Shown: in pieces, positions 39,344 through 47,647 of the stretch
Position numbering within the stretch: the stretch's first letter is position 1
How the letters are laid out: every line of letters starts with the position of its first letter
Origin: Bacteroidota bacterium
Lineage (GTDB): Bacteria > Bacteroidota > Bacteroidia > AKYH767-A > 2013-40CM-41-45
Length of the DNA: 64,000 bases
Direction: 5' to 3'
Assembly (NCBI GenBank): GCA_016721305.1
Contig: JADKIH010000001.1
Span: 434,001-498,000, forward strand
Program-made: the position numbers and the translations under genes
The notes under the pieces: generated by a model
The model's database searches: none
Told to the model about the DNA's origin: nothing
What the model saw: the letters and a program-made list of their open reading frames with translations, nothing else

Positions 39344-39657
39344 AGATTTGAAATCAATGTGCGCAAATAAAAGAATTTATTTTTTAACAAAACCAAAGTC
39401 TTTTTTCAAAAGGCCAAAAGTAAGCCCAATTCGGAGAATCTTGAAACCCTGCAAAGCCTTGACTGGCGCGGGTTTCCAAGGGTTTGAGCTTGCGGCAAAA
39501 AAATTTTATTAAAATAAGTTCAACAAAAGCGAATCGGAATCAAAAAAAAGCCGGAAACGATTTTTTGAAATGACATTAACAGTTTTCTTTTTCACACAAA
39601 AAAAATGAAGTAGGCAGCAAAAATAGTGTGTGATTTTTTTTCAAAAACTTCCTCAGT
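39344..39657. other. Intergenic region without recognised gene
   Basis: 314 bases, AT-rich with many A runs. A GCAAATAAAAG element near 39362-39372 reads TTTATTTGC on the minus strand and may be a weak topA promoter. No RNA gene or ORF is supported. Confidence 0.35.
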
Positions 39658-40128
39658 CTATTCGGTATAAAATAAATTAATGACACCATTAGTAATGCTG
39701 AGATTTCCGGTGAGCGGGCTTCTCAATGTAACGGTGAAAGTTCCGGTTAAATGATTGGTAGATGTGTCGTTAGATGTAATAATCAATGTTCCGGGATTAT
39801 CGTTTGTCGACTCCCATGCATTGCCTGATGTGTACAAAATATGATTCCGGTCTTCTCTAATTTGATATGTACCCGGTGTAAAGTCTTCGAGCTCTAAAGT
39901 GAGTGATGAAGTGCTTGAATTCACTCCGTTGATGGTCATAATAATTGCCAAATCACCAAAGCATGTTGTATTTGCACACCATTCCTGACCGGCAACTTTG
40001 CAAGAGAGCTTATTTGGAAGTACAGAAGAACAACCCACAGGAGTCGGCTCTGAAGTTACAGGTTCGTCTTTTTTACAGCCTGCAGAAATCAGAATCATGG
40101 CAAATAGAATAAAATAGAGCTTTTTCAT
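39658..40128 (-). CDS. Small lipoprotein of unknown function
   Basis: 156 residues. Lipoprotein signal MKKLYFILFAMILISAGCKK with the lipobox Cys at residue 18. The mature part holds four further cysteines (GCSS, LSC, WCANTTC) and a beta-rich body (LTLELEDFTPGTYQI, LTGTFTVTLRSP). The layout resembles small DUF6252-like lipoproteins of this phylum, but I cannot confirm that. It is divergent from miaB. Confidence 0.7.
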   Translation of the reverse strand: MKKLYFILFAMILISAGCKKDEPVTSEPTPVGCSSVLPNKLSCKVAGQEWCANTTCFGDLAIIMTINGVNSSTSSLTLELEDFTPGTYQIREDRNHILYTSGNAWESTNDNPGTLIITSNDTSTNHLTGTFTVTLRSPLTGNLSITNGVINLFYTE

Positions 40129-40356
40129 GCTGTAAATTTAATGGGATTGTTTGAATTACAGAATACCTTTCTTCAGAGGAAGACGGACCGAATTAAGCTG
40201 AAACAATACTTATCTCCGGATCCATTTTAGACTCCCAAACAGCTATACATATATATAGTATGTATCAGATCAATCAAAATGCCTCTTTTTGAGTTAAAAC
40301 TCAATTTTAGGCTTTTTTTCGATCAAAAATGCAACTTCAAATAAGCCTTCTGCCAA

Positions 40357-40388
40357 CTTGTCACGCACCGTTAATTGGCTTATCTTTG
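40357..40388 (+). promoter_or_regulatory. Promoter for the miaB-secG operon
   Basis: CTTG at 40357-40360, 20 bases, then TATCTTTG at 40381-40388, a full match to TAnnTTTG. The ATG of miaB follows 20 bases on. The downstream GCAGTCC is identical to the element at about 15931. Confidence 0.65.
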
Positions 40389-40407
40389 CAGTCCAAATAC
40401 TAGAAAA

Positions 40408-41886
40408 ATGCAATTACCGGGAAATAAAGTAATCGATGAGGCGCGCCAGGGTGAAGCGGTAATGGTAGACCGACCTGCAGCCGGGAACGGAAAGAAGCTC
40501 TATATGGAGAGCTATGGCTGTGCAATGAATTTTTCGGACAGCGAAATTGTGGCTTCCATCATGACGGGCATGGGTTATGAAACGACTCGCGTAATGGAAG
40601 AAGCGAATGTTATCTTCCTCAACACGTGTTCGATTCGTGATAATGCAGAGCAGAAAATCTGGGCACGACTTCGCCAGATTCGCGGTACTAAGAAAAAAAG
40701 CGATGAGCTGATTATCGGTGTGCTCGGATGTATGGCGGAACGACTGAAAGACGAATTGATGGAGAAAGAAAAGCTCGTTGATATCGTTGTTGGTCCGGAT
40801 GCTTATCGCGATTTGCCAAATCTGATCAATACAGCAGAATCGGGACAAAAAGCGGTGAACGTTTTATTGTCGCGCGAAGAAACGTATGCGGAAATTTCGC
40901 CGGTACGATTGAGCACAAATGGAATCAGTGCATTCATTTCGATCATGCGCGGTTGTGATAATATGTGTTCATTCTGCGTTGTACCATTTACGCGTGGTCG
41001 TGAACGCAGCCGTGATCCTGAATCAATTGTTGCCGAAGCAAAAAAATTGCTCGACGCAGGTTATAAAGAAATCACTTTGCTTGGACAGAATGTCGACTCC
41101 TATTTGTATTGGGGAGGCGGACAGAAAAAAGATTTACCGCAGGAAACTGTTCAGCTTGCTTTAGAGCACCGCCTTCCGGAAGAAGAACAACAAAAGTTTA
41201 CCACATTCGCCGATTTGCTTGAGCATGTTGCGCAATTGAGTCCTTCGTTACGTGTTCGTTATTCGACGAGCAATCCACGCGACATGACCGATGCGGTGTT
41301 GTACATTATGGCGAAGTATGAAAATATTTGCAAGTACGTTCACCTTCCTGTTCAATCGGGCAACTCGCGCATTCTAGAGAAAATGAATCGCGGTTATACA
41401 CGCGAGCAGTACATGGACCGCATTGAGGCCATTCGTCGTATTCTTCCAGATGCAGGAATTTCGACCGACATCATTACCGGATTTTGTTCGGAGACTGATG
41501 AAGAGCACAAGGAAACATTGAGCATGATGGAATATGTGGGCTACGAATATGCTTACATGTTTAAATATTCTGAGCGTCCGGGCACTCTGGCAGGAAGAAA
41601 ATTTGAAGACGATGTTCCGGAAGAAGTAAAAGCCCGCCGACTCGATGAAATAATTGAGCTGCAATCACGTCTATCACATCAGAGCAACTTAAAAGACCTT
41701 GGTAAAAAGTTTGTCGTACTTGCCGAATCCATTTCAAAAAGAAGCGACGACCATTTATCAGGCAGAAATTCTCAAAACAAAGTTGTGATCTTCCCTAAAG
41801 GCAAGTATGAGCCGGGAGATTACGTTGAAGTTTTGATCACCGAGTGTACTCCGGCCACATTGATAGGAGAAACAACGGGCAATTAA
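40408..41886 (+). CDS. miaB: tRNA-2-methylthio-N6-isopentenyladenosine synthase MiaB
   Basis: 492 residues from ATG 40408; the frame extends upstream, but the promoter box overlaps that part. N-terminal MTTase domain cysteines (YGCAMN, NTCSIR, GCMAER), the radical-SAM cluster RGCDNMCSFCVVPFTRGRERSR motif, and a C-terminal TRAM domain (about 425-490). It adds the methylthio group at A37 of tRNAs that read UNN codons. First gene of a plus-strand series with the sigma-54 activator, lptE and secG. Confidence 0.97.
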   Translation: MQLPGNKVIDEARQGEAVMVDRPAAGNGKKLYMESYGCAMNFSDSEIVASIMTGMGYETTRVMEEANVIFLNTCSIRDNAEQKIWARLRQIRGTKKKSDELIIGVLGCMAERLKDELMEKEKLVDIVVGPDAYRDLPNLINTAESGQKAVNVLLSREETYAEISPVRLSTNGISAFISIMRGCDNMCSFCVVPFTRGRERSRDPESIVAEAKKLLDAGYKEITLLGQNVDSYLYWGGGQKKDLPQETVQLALEHRLPEEEQQKFTTFADLLEHVAQLSPSLRVRYSTSNPRDMTDAVLYIMAKYENICKYVHLPVQSGNSRILEKMNRGYTREQYMDRIEAIRRILPDAGISTDIITGFCSETDEEHKETLSMMEYVGYEYAYMFKYSERPGTLAGRKFEDDVPEEVKARRLDEIIELQSRLSHQSNLKDLGKKFVVLAESISKRSDDHLSGRNSQNKVVIFPKGKYEPGDYVEVLITECTPATLIGETTGN

Positions 41887-41905
41887 TATTTATTCAATTA
41901 CTAAA

Positions 41906-43153
41906 ATGACAATACAGGAAATTAAAGCACGTTTTGGAATCATCGGAAATTCTCCGTTGCTCGAGCATGCTATCAATGTAGCCAAGCAAGTAGCGGCGAC
42001 CGAAATTTCCGTTCTCATTTCCGGCGAAAGCGGTGTGGGTAAAGAAGTCTTTCCACAGATTATTCATCAACTGAGTCCGCGCAAACACGGACCTTATATT
42101 GCCGTAAACTGCGGTGCGATTCCGGAAGGAACGATTGACTCCGAATTATTCGGGCACGAAAAAGGATCGTTCACAGGAGCGCATGAAGCACGAAAAGGTT
42201 ATTTTGAAGTCAGTAATGGAGGAACAATTTTCCTCGACGAAGTCGAAGAATTGCCATTGAATACACAAATACGTTTATTGCGCGTACTGGAAACAGGAGA
42301 ATTTATTAAAGTCGGTTCTTCAAAAGTACAGAAGACAAATGTGCGCGTTGTAGCTGCGACGAATGTAGATATGTTGCGAGCTATTGAGCATGGAAAATTC
42401 CGCGAGGATTTATATTATCGACTGAATACTGTTCCGATTCGCGTACCGCCGTTAAGAGATCGAAAAGAAGATATTCCATTAATCTTCCGAAAGTTTGCGC
42501 ACGATTTGGCCGAAAGATATCGGATTCCACCACTGAATTTGCAGAGCGATGCTTTGCATTTATTGAGCGAATATCGCTGGCCGGGAAATATCCGTCAGCT
42601 TAAAAATATTACGGAGCAAATGTCTATTCTCGAAAAGAACCGAGACATTACTTCCGACACCTTGCTGAATTATCTCCCTCCTGCTCCTTTGAGCACTTTG
42701 CCGATCTTGCTGAAAGACGAGCAAAAGCATAGTCAGGAATTTTCGGAACGCGACATACTTTACAAAGTATTGTTCGAGATGAAAAGAGATATGGATGAAA
42801 TGAAAATGCTGATCAACGAGATCATGCAGAACTCTCCAAATGATAGCGATTGGCAGGACAGAAAACAGCAGATCAAACACGATTTGAATCTGACACCGAC
42901 TACGGCCATTACGCATCAGCCTGAGTCGCATTTCACCATTCAGCCAAGTATGCCAACACAACCATCGATAACAGTTTCTCCGATTCAGTCACATGTAGAA
43001 GTTGAAGAGTCGTTATCGTTAACAGATAAAGAAAAAGAGTTCATCGAAAAAGCACTTTCCAAACACAAAGGCCGACGGAAATTAGCAGCGAAAGAGTTGG
43101 GGATTTCGGAGAGGACGTTGTATAGGAAGATGAATGAGTATGGGATTCATTAA
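41906..43153 (+). CDS. Sigma-54-dependent transcriptional activator without sensory domain
   Basis: 415 residues. The AAA+ domain starts at residue 10: Walker A GESGVGKE, the sigma-54-contacting loop GSFTGA, Walker B GGTIFLDEVEELP, arginine finger region FREDLYYRL and WPGNIRQL. A 110-residue Pro/Gln-rich linker follows, then a Fis-type helix-turn-helix (KHKGRRKLAAKELGISERTL) at the end. No receiver, PAS or GAF domain precedes the ATPase, so control is unclear. Its neighbours suggest genes of envelope biogenesis as context. Confidence 0.92.
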   Translation: MTIQEIKARFGIIGNSPLLEHAINVAKQVAATEISVLISGESGVGKEVFPQIIHQLSPRKHGPYIAVNCGAIPEGTIDSELFGHEKGSFTGAHEARKGYFEVSNGGTIFLDEVEELPLNTQIRLLRVLETGEFIKVGSSKVQKTNVRVVAATNVDMLRAIEHGKFREDLYYRLNTVPIRVPPLRDRKEDIPLIFRKFAHDLAERYRIPPLNLQSDALHLLSEYRWPGNIRQLKNITEQMSILEKNRDITSDTLLNYLPPAPLSTLPILLKDEQKHSQEFSERDILYKVLFEMKRDMDEMKMLINEIMQNSPNDSDWQDRKQQIKHDLNLTPTTAITHQPESHFTIQPSMPTQPSITVSPIQSHVEVEESLSLTDKEKEFIEKALSKHKGRRKLAAKELGISERTLYRKMNEYGIH

Positions 43154-43187
43154 ACGATTAGCTAATTAGCTGATTAGCTAATTAAGA
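43153..43187. repeat. TTAGCTAA-family tandem words
   Basis: ATTAGCTAATTAGCTG and ATTAGCTAATTAAG begin immediately after the activator stop codon and run to within 7 bases of the lptE ATG. Self-complementary; might fold in the mRNA. Confidence 0.6.
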
Positions 43188-43193
43188 ACCAAC

Positions 43194-43700
43194 ATGAAAA
43201 AATTTCTCTCCCTCCTCCTTATAACCATCTTAGTAGCCGGCACAGGTTGCAAAGTAAACTACTCCATGACCGGTGCTTCGATTTCGCCGGATGTGAAGAC
43301 GATTAATATCCGGTATTTTGCGAAAACGGCAGCGTTGGGGCCGGCGTCGTTGAGTCAGACTTTTACGGAGAAACTGAAGGATAAATTTCAAAATAACACC
43401 AGTCTGGCGATTGTTACGGCGAATGGGGATTTGACGCTAGAAGGTTCAATTTCAGGTTATTCAATTATTCCACAGAGCATTCAGAGCAACGAAACAGCAG
43501 CGCAGAACAGACTTACAATTACTGTTAGTGTGAAGTTTACGAATATCAAAAACGAGAAGCAGAATTTCGAAACCAATTTTTCCCGTTACGTAGATTTTGA
43601 AAGCTCGCTGAATATTTCGACTATTGAAGACAATCTGATTACTCAGATCAACGAGCAGATCATCGACGACATCTTTAACAAGGCAGTGATTAACTGGTAA
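43194..43700 (+). CDS. lptE: LptE-family lipoprotein
   Basis: 168 residues. Lipoprotein signal ending LVAGTGCKVNYSMTGASI, Cys at residue 19; then an alpha/beta domain (TINIRYFAKTAALGP, SQTFTEKLKDKF, ANGDLTLEGSISGY, LTITVSVKFTN). This is the Bacteroidota form of LptE, which with LptD inserts lipopolysaccharide into the outer membrane. Its stop overlaps the next ATG by one base (TAATG), which indicates translational coupling. Confidence 0.85.
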   Translation: MKKFLSLLLITILVAGTGCKVNYSMTGASISPDVKTINIRYFAKTAALGPASLSQTFTEKLKDKFQNNTSLAIVTANGDLTLEGSISGYSIIPQSIQSNETAAQNRLTITVSVKFTNIKNEKQNFETNFSRYVDFESSLNISTIEDNLITQINEQIIDDIFNKAVINW

Positions 43701-44905
43701 TGGACTACAAGCAATTTATCCAACTGATGGAACCCGAAGGTATGGGGTCGAAAGAATCGATCGGTATACTTCAGGAATTTGTCAGTGAGTTTCCGTATTT
43801 CCAGACTGCTCAGGCCTTGTTGGCTAAAGCACTTCACGAGCAGCAGCATGTATTTATTTCTCCCGGAGAAGAAACACGCATTGTACTGCCGAATGACGTT
43901 CAGGAAAATGTGGTTACAGAAACTCCTGTAATAACAGAGGAGAAACACGAAGAATGGATTCACGTCATTCCGACCGAACCGGTATTTGAAATTCCGGAAG
44001 CAGAAACAGAAGAAACACCTGTCGTTAACGAACCCGTTTCATCGGACGATCCGCATGAAATTATTCGCAAGCGATTAGAAGAAATATTAGGCAAGAAAGA
44101 AGAGAAAGCTCCGGAAGTCAAAAAAGATATTCCTGCTATTCCAACTCCTGTGATTGCAGAAGTGCCGAAGGAAGAAATCAAGAAGCAAGAAATTATCGTT
44201 CCGGAATCCAAGGCAATTATTCCGGAATCGAAACCGGAAGTTGTTCAGGCACCGGAATTGAAATCAGAAGCTGAGCAAACTCTCGATATTGCATCGAAGA
44301 CGGAAGAAATAACAAACGATCCGATTGGTCGCATTGAACTTGAGTATGCGATGGAAGCGACAATTTTACAATCGATCGAAAAGCTTCCATTGATTGAGAA
44401 GACGGAACAAGTTGAAGCAAAGAAAGAAGCGGAATCAGAGCAGGCACCTCAGAACTTCTTCGACTGGCTACGCAGTAAGCACAATTCCGACTTTGGCAAT
44501 GTGGAGGAAGTTCATGCCGAAGACAGCTCGGGAAGTCAGGAAAAATCGACTCCGACAGTACAAGGAAGTCCGCTAGCCGAACCTGAAAGCAGGACAGCTG
44601 AAGTGGCAGAAAACCCGGAAAGTACGCAGCTAATTGACAAATTCATTGCTACTGCGCCACGAATTGTGCCTTCAAAGGCAGAATTTTACTCCCCGGCCAA
44701 TCAGGCCAAAAAGAGCATCATCGAGCACGAAGACCTTGTTTCTGAGACACTTGCAAAAATCTATGCTTTACAAGGACATTTAATGAAAGCCCGCTCGTGC
44801 TATGTTAAATTATCCTTGCTGAATCCCGAAAAAAAGGCTTACTTTGCGGCCCTTATTCAGGAAATAGACAATCATTATAATAATCCGGATAATCAAGACT
44901 TATAA
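43700..44905 (+). CDS. Conserved protein of unknown function with acidic linker, upstream of secG
   Basis: 401 residues, no signal peptide. An N-terminal helical segment (FIQLMEPEGMGSKESIGILQ, EFPYFQTAQALLAKAL) is followed by a long low-complexity region rich in Glu, Pro, Lys and Val (about 70-290), and a C-terminal helical part resembling a single TPR (ETLAKIYALQGHLMKARSCY, LLNPEKKAYF). It looks like two small folded ends held by a disordered, charged linker. Translationally coupled to lptE and abutting secG, so it may act in envelope assembly; function unknown. Confidence 0.8.
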   Translation: MDYKQFIQLMEPEGMGSKESIGILQEFVSEFPYFQTAQALLAKALHEQQHVFISPGEETRIVLPNDVQENVVTETPVITEEKHEEWIHVIPTEPVFEIPEAETEETPVVNEPVSSDDPHEIIRKRLEEILGKKEEKAPEVKKDIPAIPTPVIAEVPKEEIKKQEIIVPESKAIIPESKPEVVQAPELKSEAEQTLDIASKTEEITNDPIGRIELEYAMEATILQSIEKLPLIEKTEQVEAKKEAESEQAPQNFFDWLRSKHNSDFGNVEEVHAEDSSGSQEKSTPTVQGSPLAEPESRTAEVAENPESTQLIDKFIATAPRIVPSKAEFYSPANQAKKSIIEHEDLVSETLAKIYALQGHLMKARSCYVKLSLLNPEKKAYFAALIQEIDNHYNNPDNQDL

Positions 44906-45280
44906 ATGTATACAGCGCTTACAGTTCTCATCATTCTAACCAGTGTATTACTGGTTTTAGTCGTATTGGTTCAAAACCCAAAAGGTGGTGGTATTTCATC
45001 GGGCATTATCGGTTCAAACCAGGTAATGGGCGTGAAAAAGACGACCGATTTCATTGAAAAATTAACTTGGGGATTGGTATTTGCGCTGATCATCCTTTGC
45101 CTTGGTGCAGGGTTGGCGTTACCTTCAAAAGAAGATCGCGGAGCGGGCACAAGCTTGCAAGAGCAATTGGACAAAGTTCCTGCGGGAACAACACCTGCTC
45201 AGCAACAACCGGCACAGCAACAACCGGCACAACAACAGCCGGCACAAGAGCAACCGGCGCCTCAACCGGCAACAAAATAA
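44906..45280 (+). CDS. secG: Preprotein translocase subunit SecG
   Basis: 124 residues. Two transmembrane helices (about 1-20 and 52-71) around the loop VVLVQNPKGGGISSGIIG, characteristic of SecG. The C-terminus is a run of PAQQQ units encoded by a 15-base tandem repeat (about 45196-45270). SecG assists protein export through SecYE. The ATG follows the previous stop directly. Confidence 0.95.
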   Translation: MYTALTVLIILTSVLLVLVVLVQNPKGGGISSGIIGSNQVMGVKKTTDFIEKLTWGLVFALIILCLGAGLALPSKEDRGAGTSLQEQLDKVPAGTTPAQQQPAQQQPAQQQPAQEQPAPQPATK

Positions 45281-45285
45281 TCACA

Positions 45286-45314
45286 TAAAAAACCTCTTAA
45301 AAAGAGGTTTTTTT
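45286..45314 (+). terminator. Rho-independent terminator after secG
   Basis: AAAACCTCTT-AAA-AAGAGGTTTTTTT: strong symmetric stem with a T run, so the miaB-secG transcript should end before groES. A-rich on the other side, so it could work in both directions. Confidence 0.88.
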
Positions 45315-45472
45315 ATGCCATCATGTCACCGGAATTCTGACAAGTTTTTCCTCTTTTTCCGGATAGAAGCAATGTTGGCAGAATCTGCGCCCATGGCGGT
45401 TAGTGGCATTATTTCTGACCATCGGGGTCACTCTAAAAAATCTATTCAATTCCTTAAAAATATCTAAACAAA

Positions 45473-45763
45473 ATGGCCAAAGACATGAAATCAGTTTCAG
45501 TAAAACCACTCGCAGATCGCGTATTGGTTGAAGCGGCTCCTGCAGAAGAGAAAACAGCAGGGGGAATCATCATTCCAGACACAGCGAAGGAAAAACCACA
45601 ACGCGGAAAAATTGTAGCAGTCGGAAATGGTAAAAAAGATGAACCATTAACGGTAAAAGTTGGTGATAGCGTACTTTATGGCAAATATGCAGGTACTGAA
45701 ATCACAGTAGACGGAAGAGAGTATTTGATCATGCGCGAAAGCGACATTTTTGCAATTCTCTAA
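45473..45763 (+). CDS. groES: Co-chaperonin GroES
   Basis: 96 residues. Family features: VKPLADRVLVE, the mobile loop EEKTAGGIIIPDTAKEKPQ, GKIVAVGNG, VLYGKYAGTEI and a C-terminal DIFAIL. It caps GroEL. The 155-base gap upstream has no CIRCE operator and no clear TAnnTTTG box that I can see. Confidence 0.97.
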   Translation: MAKDMKSVSVKPLADRVLVEAAPAEEKTAGGIIIPDTAKEKPQRGKIVAVGNGKKDEPLTVKVGDSVLYGKYAGTEITVDGREYLIMRESDIFAIL

Positions 45764-45817
45764 TCCACTTTTCTTTATCAATCATTCAAAAAACTAACAA
45801 CTAATAACCAATAAACC

Positions 45818-47449
45818 ATGGCAAAAGAAATCAGCTTTAATGTTGAAGCCCGCGACCGCCTGAAAAAAGGTGTTGACGCTTTGGCGAATGCTGTAAAAGT
45901 TACACTCGGACCAAAAGGCCGTAATGTAATCATCGACAAAAAATTCGGCTCTCCTTCAATTACTAAGGACGGTGTTACCGTAGCGAAAGAAATTGAATTG
46001 AAAGACAATGTTGAAAACATGGGCGCTCAGATGGTGAAAGAAGTAGCTTCAAAGACTGCAGATGTTGCAGGTGATGGAACTACAACGGCAACTGTCCTTG
46101 CACAAGCAATCGTTACTGCAGGTTTGAAAAACGTAACTGCAGGTGCAAATCCGATGGATTTGAAACGCGGTATCGACAAAGCCGTTACGAAAGTAATTGA
46201 GTCGCTTCAGAAAATGAGCAAAAAAGTTGGTGACGATTACAACAAGATCCAACAAGTTGCTTCTATCTCTGCAAACAACGATAACGAAATCGGAAAATTG
46301 ATCGCTGACGCTATGGCGAAAGTGAAAAAAGAAGGTGTTATCACTGTTGAAGAAGCTAAAGGCACTGAAACTACTGTTGAAGTTGTTGAAGGTATGCAAT
46401 TCGATCGCGGTTACATTTCTCCGTACTTCGTTACGAATGCAGATAAAATGGAAACTGTTCTTGAGCATCCGCACATTCTGATCTACGACAAGAAGATCAG
46501 CAATATGAAAGAACTTCTTCCATTACTTGAAAAACAAGTTCAGACAGGAAACCCAATGCTTATCATCAGCGAAGAAGTTGATGGCGAAGCGCTGGCTACT
46601 TTAGTTGTAAATAAAATTCGTGGTTCACTCAAAGTTGCAGCTGTAAAAGCTCCGGGCTTTGGTGATCGTCGTAAAGCAATGCTCGAAGATATCGCTATCC
46701 TTACAGGTGGCACTTTGATCAGCGAAGAGCGCGGATTCAAATTAGAGAACGCAGATCTTTCTTACCTCGGCCGTGCTGAGAAAATCACTATCGACAAGGA
46801 TAATACAACGATTGTTGGTGGTGCAGGAAAGAAATCTGAAATCACAGCTCGTGTAAATCAGATCAAAGCTCAGATCGAAAGCACAACTTCTGATTACGAT
46901 CGCGAAAAATTGCAAGAGCGTTTGGCTAAATTAGCCGGTGGTGTAGCAGTTCTTTACGTTGGTGCTGCAACTGAAGTTGAAATGAAAGAAAAGAAAGACC
47001 GTGTTGACGATGCATTACATGCAACTCGCGCTGCGGTTGAAGAAGGAATCGTACCGGGTGGTGGCGTTGCTTACATCCGTACTATCAAGGAACTCGACAA
47101 GCTTACAGGCGATAACGAAGATGAGAACACAGGTATTGCCATCATCAAACGTGCGCTTGAAGAACCACTTCGTCAAATCGTTGCGAATGCAGGCATCGAA
47201 GGTTCTATCGTTGTACAAAAAGTACGCGAAGGAAAAGACGATTTCGGTTACAATGCACGTACCGACAAATATGAAAACCTCTTAGCTGCAGGTGTTATCG
47301 ATCCTACGAAAGTAACTCGCGTAGCTTTAGAAAACGCAGCTTCGATTGCAGGTATGCTCCTCACAACTGAGTGCGTTCTTGCCGATATTAAAGAAGATAA
47401 AGCAGCTCCTGCAATGCCTCCTGGAATGGGTGGCGGTATGGATTACTAA
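45818..47449 (+). CDS. groEL: Chaperonin GroEL
   Basis: 543 residues, full length. LGPKGRNVIIDKKFG, the ATP-binding DGTTTATVLAQAI, GGGVAYIR and the C-terminal Met/Gly tail (MPPGMGGGMDY) are all present. 54 bases downstream of groES, co-transcribed. Confidence 0.98.
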   Translation: MAKEISFNVEARDRLKKGVDALANAVKVTLGPKGRNVIIDKKFGSPSITKDGVTVAKEIELKDNVENMGAQMVKEVASKTADVAGDGTTTATVLAQAIVTAGLKNVTAGANPMDLKRGIDKAVTKVIESLQKMSKKVGDDYNKIQQVASISANNDNEIGKLIADAMAKVKKEGVITVEEAKGTETTVEVVEGMQFDRGYISPYFVTNADKMETVLEHPHILIYDKKISNMKELLPLLEKQVQTGNPMLIISEEVDGEALATLVVNKIRGSLKVAAVKAPGFGDRRKAMLEDIAILTGGTLISEERGFKLENADLSYLGRAEKITIDKDNTTIVGGAGKKSEITARVNQIKAQIESTTSDYDREKLQERLAKLAGGVAVLYVGAATEVEMKEKKDRVDDALHATRAAVEEGIVPGGGVAYIRTIKELDKLTGDNEDENTGIAIIKRALEEPLRQIVANAGIEGSIVVQKVREGKDDFGYNARTDKYENLLAAGVIDPTKVTRVALENAASIAGMLLTTECVLADIKEDKAAPAMPPGMGGGMDY

Positions 47450-47474
47450 TCTGCTTAGCTTTCAAAAATGTGAA

Positions 47475-47504
47475 GAGGCCCTGTCGGAAACGATGGGGCT
47501 TTTT
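47475..47504 (+). terminator. Rho-independent terminator after groEL
   Basis: GCCCTGTCG-GAAA-CGATGGGGC followed by a T run; a GNRA-like loop on a 9-bp stem with one internal mismatch. Confidence 0.8.
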
Positions 47505-47507
47505 ATT

Positions 47508-47645
47508 AGTAAGTAATGTGGTAAGTAGTAGTGGTAGGTGGTAGGTAAGTGGTAATGGTAGTAAGTAGTAAGTGGTAAAGTAAGGTGAAGCAGTAAGTAG
47601 TACTTAGTACTATAATTACTTACTAATTACTAATTACTTACTACT
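47508..47645. repeat. Low-complexity tandem words (GTAAGTAGT / GGTAGGT / ACTTACTAATT)
   Basis: Degenerate GTAAGTAGTGGTA words fill the gap between groEL and the T9SS cargo gene, ending in their reverse complement (TACTTACTAATTACTAATTA). The two halves could pair over a distance. Similar GTAAGTG words occur at 60747-60835. Confidence 0.75.
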
Positions 47646-47647
47646 TA

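Noticed and set aside
45380..45400. Sigma-54-like TTGGCAGAATCTGC upstream of groES
   Set aside because: The GG and GC are 8 bases apart, not the 10 required, so the site should not work for sigma-54.
45316..45472. CIRCE heat-shock operator before groES
   Set aside because: I found no TTAGCACTC-N9-GAGTGCTAA or close variant in this gap.
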